From positions 1 to 37,105 of the forward strand of contig CANRVB010000023.1 in assembly GCA_947643165.1 (NCBI GenBank): a stretch of 37,105 bases of DNA, written 5' to 3'. The DNA comes from an uncultured Porphyromonadaceae bacterium. GTDB taxonomy: Bacteria > Bacteroidota > Bacteroidia > Bacteroidales > Muribaculaceae. The notes under the pieces are model-generated. The model was given only the letters and a program-made list of their open reading frames with translations. It had not been told where the DNA came from and did not search any database. Below, piece by piece: positions 31,856 through 37,105 of this stretch (position 1 is the stretch's first letter; each line of letters begins with the position of its first letter). A program made the translations under genes and the position numbers.

Positions 31856-33478
31856 ATGAGCATGAGAGCGATCGCCCTGACCACGTTGATATCATTGCTA
31901 TGCATGATCATGGCAGGATGTGGCGCCGGTCACAGCAACGGTGACACGACTGTGGGCATGATAGAACAGCTGGTCGACTCGGCTCGCACAAACGAGGCGG
32001 CGGCTATGATTGCGGCGGTAAATATTGACAATCTGTCGAAAGAGCAGCGTGCGCGGCTAACTATACAGAAATGCAGGCTGGCAGAAATCAACTCGTATGC
32101 GATATCAAATGCCGAAGATCTGACAGAGGCCGCCGGAGTGTTCCATGATTCGGACCCAGCGTCGGAGGCGCAAGCAAAGTATTATATCGCACTGTCGGCG
32201 TATATGGCCGGGAATTTTTCGGACGCGATAATAGAGGCGGCTGAGGCGGCCGAGATAAGCGCTGCGTCGGCAGAGACAGTGTCGGGATGCTATGCTATAA
32301 TATCGCTTTGCCATGAACATGCGATGAACTATGCATCGGCATTGGCATTCGCCAAAATGTCGCTGTCGCTCACGCCTGACAATATGGCGACGGTAGATCT
32401 GAATATCGACGCACTCAACAATGCCGGACAATATGGGGAGTGTCTGGAATTGATAGACTCTTACAAGCAGCACTTCCCGGAACTTGAACGAAAGGCTATA
32501 ACTCCGGCGATAGAAACCGGAGACTATGAGAGAGCCGCCACACTGTTTGAAAGGCTGGAAGCGGACTCGATAGCGCTGTCGCGCGAGGAGATACTGAGCC
32601 GCGCCAAAGTGATGGCTGCCCTGGGCAAGCTTGCGGCAAATGACGAGATTCTTGATGAGCCAAAGCCGGATGAACAGTATGGACTGGCAGAGTTAAGGCT
32701 GCTTGATGATCTGCAGACAATGGTTGGCAATGACAGGAAAGTAGCGGAGATACGCCTGATGATGCACAATATGCAGGACTCTGTGATAACGATGCTGTCG
32801 GAATCGAAGATCTATCAGGATCTGTATAACCGTGAGCACGTGAGACGGCAGGAGGAGATAGACTCGGCCAGACGGGCCCGCGGACGACTGCTCATGACGA
32901 TAGCTGGCATACTTATAGCCGCACTCACACTTATAGCCATAATGCTGTATCGCCGGGCAGCGGCAGCCAAGCGTCTCGCAGAGTCGGAAAACCGCATATT
33001 CGCGCTGAACGAGGAGCTTAACAAAGGCCGACAGGAACATGAGCACAGAGAGATGGAGATAGCGGGAATGTCGGAACGTGTAAACAAACTATTCAAGGAG
33101 CACTATGAGTCGGTAGAGATGGCGGCAAATCTGCTGATAGACGCATCGCTGTCGAAGAATTCCGACAAGAAGATAGCAGACAGGCTGTCGCAAAAGATAA
33201 GCAAATGCCGTAGCAAGGAGTTTCTCGAGACTCTTGAGTCGACAGTGAACGAGTATCGGAATGATGCGATAAAACGTATCGACTCTCAGATACCGGGCAT
33301 AACGGGTCAGGATAGGGTGATACTGCTATATAGCGCGGCCGGATTGTCGGCACGTGTCATCAGTCTGCTCACCGATCAGACGCCAAGCTCACTTTACAAC
33401 AGGAAGTACCGCCTGAAAAAGAAGATTGTGAATTCGGGAGCCAAAGATGCCGATGAATTCATAGATCTGATAAGGTGA
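31856..33478 (+). CDS. TPR membrane protein with C-terminal HTH-like domain
   Basis: A 540-residue protein of a type common in Bacteroidota. It has an N-terminal lipobox-like end (CMIMAGC, Cys22), or at least a membrane anchor. Alpha-helical repeats follow from about 30 to 300, rich in Ala and with TPR-like spacing (YYIALSAYMAGNFSDAIIEA; NYASALAFAKMSLSLTPDN). One strong membrane helix lies at about 345-367, then a coiled coil (370-410). The C-terminus (about 480-540) has a helix-turn-helix look: QDRVILLYSAAGLSARVISL, then TDQTPSSLYNRKYRLKKKI. If both ends are real, the sensor TPRs are outside and the HTH inside. Close to the tsf terminator with no room for a standard promoter. Confidence 0.7.
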   Translation: MSMRAIALTTLISLLCMIMAGCGAGHSNGDTTVGMIEQLVDSARTNEAAAMIAAVNIDNLSKEQRARLTIQKCRLAEINSYAISNAEDLTEAAGVFHDSDPASEAQAKYYIALSAYMAGNFSDAIIEAAEAAEISAASAETVSGCYAIISLCHEHAMNYASALAFAKMSLSLTPDNMATVDLNIDALNNAGQYGECLELIDSYKQHFPELERKAITPAIETGDYERAATLFERLEADSIALSREEILSRAKVMAALGKLAANDEILDEPKPDEQYGLAELRLLDDLQTMVGNDRKVAEIRLMMHNMQDSVITMLSESKIYQDLYNREHVRRQEEIDSARRARGRLLMTIAGILIAALTLIAIMLYRRAAAAKRLAESENRIFALNEELNKGRQEHEHREMEIAGMSERVNKLFKEHYESVEMAANLLIDASLSKNSDKKIADRLSQKISKCRSKEFLETLESTVNEYRNDAIKRIDSQIPGITGQDRVILLYSAAGLSARVISLLTDQTPSSLYNRKYRLKKKIVNSGAKDADEFIDLIR

Positions 33479-33517
33479 GAGAGAACGAAAAACGCGGGTG
33501 AGAGAAAATAATTTATA

Positions 33518-33540
33518 ACGCAGTGCATATTGCGCTGTGT
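33518..33540. repeat. imperfect hairpin downstream of the TPR/HTH gene
   Basis: ACGCAGTGCA (33518-33527) and TGCGCTGTGT (33531-33540) pair with two wobbles around a TAT loop. No T-run follows on the plus strand; on the minus strand it is followed by AT-rich sequence. Terminator or operator, undecided. Confidence 0.4.
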
Positions 33541-33612
33541 ATTAGGCCGATGTGGAATAGCCGTGAGAGAATTATAATAGGTGCGGATGTAGGTTTTCAG
33601 GGTAATCGGGCG

Positions 33613-33620
33613 TAAATTTG
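33613..33620 (+). promoter_or_regulatory. -7 element of the GIN-domain gene
   Basis: TAAATTTG fits TAnnTTTG; the -33 is not clear (only TTTT 15 nt upstream). The leader to the ATG would be about 32 nt. Confidence 0.55.
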
Positions 33621-33657
33621 CATCATCAAAAAACAACCCAAACAGCATCATATTATC

Positions 33658-34431
33658 ATGACAAACAAAATTCTCAGCACTCTGCTGCTGGCAGTGGTCC
33701 TGCTCACCACGACACAATGCGCGACAAGCAACGCCAGCGAGACCGTAAACGCAGTGACTTACGAGCTGCCGGTCAACACGAAGATTGTCGAAAAGACAAT
33801 GAAGATAAAAAGTCCGTATAGCTCAGTAACGGCAATGGCGGGTATACGTATATACTACACCGTTGGCAAACAGAACAGCATGCGCATAACAGGTCCCGAA
33901 GATCAGGTGGAGAAACTTGTCATAAACAACAGCGACAACCAGCTTATGTTCTCTACCAAAAACCGCCGTGTAATACGCAGCAGCGACGGCGATGGAGTAA
34001 AGATATACATCAACGGACCATTGTTCAAGGAGGCTTCGCTCTCGTCGGGTGCAACGATCAAGATGATGAGTGCGGTAAATACTGATTCCGACATCAGACT
34101 GTCGACCTCATCGGGTGGTATATTCACCTTCGAAAATAAGTTTGCCTGCGCGACAATGAGACTGGAAGCCAGTTCGGGCGGCATCATCAACTTCGACAAT
34201 CTGACAAACGACAAGACTGTGGTCGACGCATCGTCGGGCGGGATAGTCACACTAAAGGGCAGCACCGCCAATCTTGTAAGCTCAGCATCGTCGGGTGCGA
34301 TCCTCAACATAAATGGCATGGCCTCGCACAAGGGGTCGGTCAATGCCAGTTCGGGAGCTATAGTGAACTGCAGAGGAAACAATCTGTCAATAGAATCGAC
34401 GTCGGGTGCGATAGTGCGACGCAACAAATAA
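33658..34431 (+). CDS. GIN-domain (DUF2807-like) exported beta-helix protein
   Basis: A 257-residue exported protein with a head-GIN/DUF2807-like fold, a family of unknown function proposed as adhesin-like. The N-terminal signal ends near TTTQC (Cys21, a weak lipobox). After about residue 120 a parallel beta-helix is built from seven short repeats with a serine-glycine turn: SSGATIKM, SSGGIFTF, SSGGIINF, SSGGIVTL, SSGAILNI, SSGAIVNC, TSGAIVRR. The middle part (KIKSPYSSVTAMAGIRIYYT) is the usual start of the domain. A -7 element lies upstream. Confidence 0.85.
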   Translation: MTNKILSTLLLAVVLLTTTQCATSNASETVNAVTYELPVNTKIVEKTMKIKSPYSSVTAMAGIRIYYTVGKQNSMRITGPEDQVEKLVINNSDNQLMFSTKNRRVIRSSDGDGVKIYINGPLFKEASLSSGATIKMMSAVNTDSDIRLSTSSGGIFTFENKFACATMRLEASSGGIINFDNLTNDKTVVDASSGGIVTLKGSTANLVSSASSGAILNINGMASHKGSVNASSGAIVNCRGNNLSIESTSGAIVRRNK

Positions 34432-34471
34432 GACAGCTTTCATAAGATAATAGGGTAGATAAAACCAAGAA

Positions 34472-34513
34472 GCCCCGCCGACGCCGGTCGTTGATGACAT
34501 GCGTCGGTGGGGC
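34472..34513. terminator. bidirectional-type hairpin between GIN and ArgC-like genes
   Basis: GCCCCGCCGACGC (34472-34484) and GCGTCGGTGGGGC (34501-34513) pair over 13 positions with one wobble. Read on the minus strand the stem is followed by TTCTTGGTTTT, so it likely ends the ArgC-like transcript. On the plus strand no T-run follows. Confidence 0.55.
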
Positions 34514-34552
34514 AACCCTATACCAAGTAAAAGAAACGTTTTGAACGTTACA

Positions 34553-35524
34553 TCACATTATTCTATACGGCTTGAGCATCAAACCAACGCGTTCCTGCAG
34601 ACCAAACAGCAGGTTCATGATATGTACTGCAGTACCGGCCGAACCCTTGATGGCATCATCCATCACCAGAGTTATAGCCGCATATTCGCCAACTTTGTCG
34701 AGGTATATAAGGCACTTGTTGGTGCCGAGAACATTATTGAGAGATGGTAGTGAATTCTGGATGAAGATAAAGTTGTGGTCATCATAGAAGTCGAGGAACA
34801 TCTTTCTCAACTGATCCACTGTCACGTCGAGCTTAAGATATGCGGTAAGCGAGATGCCATCACGCCATCCGCCGCAAGTCTCTACAATCATTGTCGAGAA
34901 ATTGACACCCGGCTGGAGGGTGCGCAGTGCTCCGAGCACCTCCTCTGATGCCTCATGATCGACCATCGCAATGGTTTCGCCGGCGGTACCGTAATCGGCC
35001 AGTGGAACAACACTGCTCACATGGACATCAGCTCCGAGCATACCGTTCTTAGCCAGCGGCAGCAGGGCGAGTGCAAGAGCTCCGCCAGTAGTCGACGGAA
35101 CTATGGCCCTACGCGCACCACGCACCATAGGCTTTCTCATAAGCTCCGGCAGGCCATATACCCATGCCAAAGGATCGGGCTGGTCATCGGGTCCGGCGTG
35201 ATTAGCCAAGGCCACAGGGGCATGATCAATCGAAAAATCGATCAGGCGGACAGTGTCGGGGAACTGGTACTTATTAAGAAACTCCTCTGTATTGCACCAC
35301 GCCATGGGAGATAAAAACACTACATCGACAGCGTTGACATCTGGAACGTTGGTGAAATGAAGATACGTGTCGCCGACGAGTTCATGGTAGACCTCCCGGA
35401 GAGGAGCCTCCATGAAATCGGGTTCGGTCACCCATGCAAGTTCAACATCAGGGTGATTGACCAGTATCTGAATAAGATTTGCCGTAAGATCGCCGGCAGT
35501 ACCGGCAATACCAACTCTAATCAT
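34553..35524 (-). CDS. ArgC-like protein lacking the catalytic cysteine
   Basis: A 323-residue member of the N-acetyl-gamma-glutamyl-phosphate reductase family. It has the NADP loop GIAGTAGDLTANLI (5-18), VYGLPELMRK (122-131), SLNNVLGTNKCLI (261-273) and the family ending AIKGSAGTAVHIMNLLFGLQ (291-310). The active-site motif, usually PGCYPT or PGCFAT, reads PSTTGGAL at 143-150, with Thr145 where Cys belongs. The usual HRHTPE-type histidine motif reads VDHEASEE (His190). It probably does not perform normal ArgC chemistry. I use ATG 35524; an upstream TTG would place the coding start inside the galK terminator. Confidence 0.8.
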   Translation of the reverse strand: MIRVGIAGTAGDLTANLIQILVNHPDVELAWVTEPDFMEAPLREVYHELVGDTYLHFTNVPDVNAVDVVFLSPMAWCNTEEFLNKYQFPDTVRLIDFSIDHAPVALANHAGPDDQPDPLAWVYGLPELMRKPMVRGARRAIVPSTTGGALALALLPLAKNGMLGADVHVSSVVPLADYGTAGETIAMVDHEASEEVLGALRTLQPGVNFSTMIVETCGGWRDGISLTAYLKLDVTVDQLRKMFLDFYDDHNFIFIQNSLPSLNNVLGTNKCLIYLDKVGEYAAITLVMDDAIKGSAGTAVHIMNLLFGLQERVGLMLKPYRIM

Positions 35525-35530
35525 AGATCT

Positions 35531-35567
35531 AAAAAATAGCCGGAAGAGACAGGCGCCTCTCCCGGCT
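35531..35567 (-). terminator. intrinsic terminator of galK, abutting the ArgC-like start
   Basis: On the minus strand AGCCGGGAGAG (35567-35557) pairs with CTCTTCCGGCT (35548-35538), 10 of 11 positions, then ATTTTTT (to 35531). The ATG of the ArgC-like gene begins at 35524, only 6 nt on, so that gene must rely on read-through or an unseen promoter inside the terminator. Confidence 0.75.
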
Positions 35568-35587
35568 GTCAATAAAGTGGAGAAAAA

Positions 35588-36736
35588 TTATGCTTCCTCA
35601 ACGTAGCGGCGTGAACCGTCGCTTACGATAACAGGATAAATCATTGGTTCATGGCCATACTTCTCATTGAAGCGGGCGATAACAGTGGCAATGAAGCGGT
35701 CGTACTTGTCATCGGCAACAAGGTTTACGGTACAGCCACCGAAACCGCCACCCATGATACGCGAACCGGTTACACCGCACTCACGGGCTAAGTCGTTGAG
35801 GAAATCGAGCTCCTCACACGATACCTCATAGTCCTTTGAAAGGCCTTCGTGGGTGCGATACATACGGTCGCCAACCTTGTCATAGTCGCTGCGGAGCAGA
35901 GCATCACACACGTCAAGCACACGCTGCTTCTCTTCGATCACATACTTGGCACGCTTGTAGTCTTCTTCGCTGATCTTGTCCTTAGCATTGTTGAGCATAT
36001 CCATGTCAGCATCACGCAGAGTCTCTACACCGAGAGTCTTTGCAACCCGCTCACAGCTCTCGCGACGCTTGTTGTAGGGCGAGTCGACAAGTTCGTGCTT
36101 CACACGCGAATCTACGAGTACCAGCTTGTAACCGTCGAGCTTGAAGGGGAAATATTCGAACTCGCCGGAACGGCAGTCGAGACGCATGAGGTTGTCTTTC
36201 TTGCCATGCACGCTGGCAAACTGGTCCATGATACCGCAGTTCACACCGCAGTAGTTGTGCTCAGTAGACTGACCTATCTTGGCGAGTTCCATCTTGGGGA
36301 ACTTATTATCGTTGAAAAGGTCGTTGATGGCGAATGCGAAGCAGCTCTCGAGAGCGGCCGATGATGACAGACCTGCACCCAGAGGCACATTTCCTGCGAA
36401 AACGGCATCGAATCCTTCTACTTTGCCGCCTCTCTTGATCACCTCACGGCAAACGCCGAATATATAGCGTGCCCACTGCTGAGCAGGTGCATCCTCCTCA
36501 TTAAGTCCGAACTCAACAGACTCGTCGATATCTATAGAAAAGACGCGCACTTTGTCTGTACCGTTAGGACGGATGTCGGCCATGATAAACTTGTCGATAG
36601 CGCCGGGGAACACGAAACCACCGTTGTAGTCGGTATGCTCGCCGATAAGGTTGAAACGACCGGGCGATACGAAGAGTATTCCTTCTCCGCCGAAGTGCTC
36701 CGCAAATGCCTTGCAGATTTTTTCTTTCATTTCCAT
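35588..36736 (-). CDS. galK: galactokinase
   Basis: GalK phosphorylates alpha-galactose to galactose-1-phosphate (Leloir pathway). The 382-residue product has the GHMP signatures GRFNLIGEHTDYNGG (26-40), NVPLGAGLSSSAALE (116-130) and GSRIMGGGFGGCTV near the end, with EHNYCGVNCGIMDQFAS carrying the catalytic Asp. ATG 36736 is used; Met3 is a near alternative, and further upstream sequence is not conserved. A promoter sits 68 nt upstream. No galT, galE or transporter gene is adjacent. Confidence 0.96.
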   Translation of the reverse strand: MEMKEKICKAFAEHFGGEGILFVSPGRFNLIGEHTDYNGGFVFPGAIDKFIMADIRPNGTDKVRVFSIDIDESVEFGLNEEDAPAQQWARYIFGVCREVIKRGGKVEGFDAVFAGNVPLGAGLSSSAALESCFAFAINDLFNDNKFPKMELAKIGQSTEHNYCGVNCGIMDQFASVHGKKDNLMRLDCRSGEFEYFPFKLDGYKLVLVDSRVKHELVDSPYNKRRESCERVAKTLGVETLRDADMDMLNNAKDKISEEDYKRAKYVIEEKQRVLDVCDALLRSDYDKVGDRMYRTHEGLSKDYEVSCEELDFLNDLARECGVTGSRIMGGGFGGCTVNLVADDKYDRFIATVIARFNEKYGHEPMIYPVIVSDGSRRYVEEA

Positions 36737-36803
36737 GATATGTAATTTTTTAAGATAAGATACATAATGAATTGCCTGAAGATGCGCCATGCACCTTCAA
36801 GCG

Positions 36804-36835
36804 CAAAGATAAGCGAATTCCATCAATCCTGCAAG
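36804..36835 (-). promoter_or_regulatory. promoter of galK
   Basis: On the minus strand CTTG (36832-36835), 20-nt spacer, TATCTTTG (36804-36811). The -7 is exact and the -33 differs by one base. Leader about 60 nt. Confidence 0.75.
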
Positions 36836-37051
36836 CGATGACTATACTTTGCACTAACAAATATACCTCATCCCACTCATCCGGACCACATGTCTGAAAA
36901 TAATCTAGGGAATCACATCATAAAGCACACGCAATTTAAATTGCCATCAAATTAGGAGCGATTTCGTCACCATGCAAGCCTGATGGCTAATGTCTTAACA
37001 AAATGCGATTCTGATATTTTCACATAAATTCGCAACTACAGTTTGAAAAAT

Positions 37052-37082
37052 TTTGAAATCGTGCTTAAAAGTATTAAATTTG
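37052..37082 (+). promoter_or_regulatory. outward promoter at the right edge
   Basis: TTTG (37052-37055), 19-nt spacer, TAAATTTG (37075-37082): exact consensus. It points to a gene beyond the window. Confidence 0.8.
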
Positions 37083-37105
37083 TACCCAAACGGATAAATA
37101 TATAT

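Larger units (their letters stand above)
36737..37105. other. non-coding right end with two outward promoters
   Basis: No convincing gene in these 369 AT-rich nt. They hold the galK promoter (minus strand) and a plus-strand promoter at the far right. The middle (about 36840-37050) shows nothing I can name. Confidence 0.6.

Overview
The window looks like a chromosome segment of a gut-type Bacteroidales, roughly 50 percent GC. Muribaculaceae is my best guess (inference, moderate confidence). The grounds are Bacteroidota-type promoters (TTTG, 19-20 nt, TAnnTTTG), a type IX secretion (T9SS) gene cluster, a Ser-type lipoprotein sulfatase, an OstA-like LPS-export protein, a DUF3256 protein and an HU-CCDC81/SPOR protein. 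No tRNA, rRNA, CRISPR array, insertion sequence or prophage was seen. The whole window reads as stable chromosome.

Layout. 1-4296 (minus): a T9SS operon read from right to left, namely a small Lys/His/Pro-tailed lipoprotein, porT, porP/sprF, porK/gldK, and porL/gldL running off the left edge. 4498-10682 (plus): mutL, an HU+SPOR protein, then a tight run of nitroreductase, Rossmann/DUF2520 protein, KdsC-type phosphatase, Maf pyrophosphatase and a Zn/Mn-type ABC ATPase with no visible permease. 10769-11164 (minus): a VanZ-like membrane protein. 11360-14390 (plus): two Na+-coupled NSS-family transporters joined by a small one-TM protein through ATGA overlaps. 14481-20221 (plus): folP, cdaA (c-di-AMP synthase), a DEAD-box RNA helicase, a DUF3256 protein, xseA and xseB. 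20223-24718 (minus): SurA-like chaperone, OstA/LptA-like protein and an ATP-grasp protein, a probable envelope-biogenesis operon. 24909-28712 (plus): a self-contained unit with promoter, lipoprotein sulfatase, GH2-like protein and terminator. 28714-31839 (plus): rplM, rpsI, rpsB, tsf and terminator. 31856-34431 (plus): a membrane-anchored TPR/HTH protein and a GIN-domain beta-helix protein. 34553-36736 (minus): galK and an ArgC-like protein. The right edge carries a strong outward promoter.

Most unusual items. (i) The protein at 26591-28633 keeps the domain order of a LacZ-type GH2 beta-galactosidase, but the central TIM barrel has shrunk from about 290 to about 100 residues and carries no visible catalytic site. 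It is translationally coupled to a sulfatase, which suggests a non-catalytic partner. (ii) The ArgC-family protein at 34553-35524 has Thr where the catalytic Cys should be, and its start codon lies a few bases after a galK terminator. (iii) The T9SS operon opens with a tiny polycationic lipoprotein. (iv) Two NSS transporters are bridged by a coupled micro-membrane protein. (v) A lipobox-bearing TPR protein has a C-terminal HTH-like domain across a membrane segment. No wholly new multi-gene system is obvious; (i) is the best candidate. All homology statements come from reading motifs, not from database searches.
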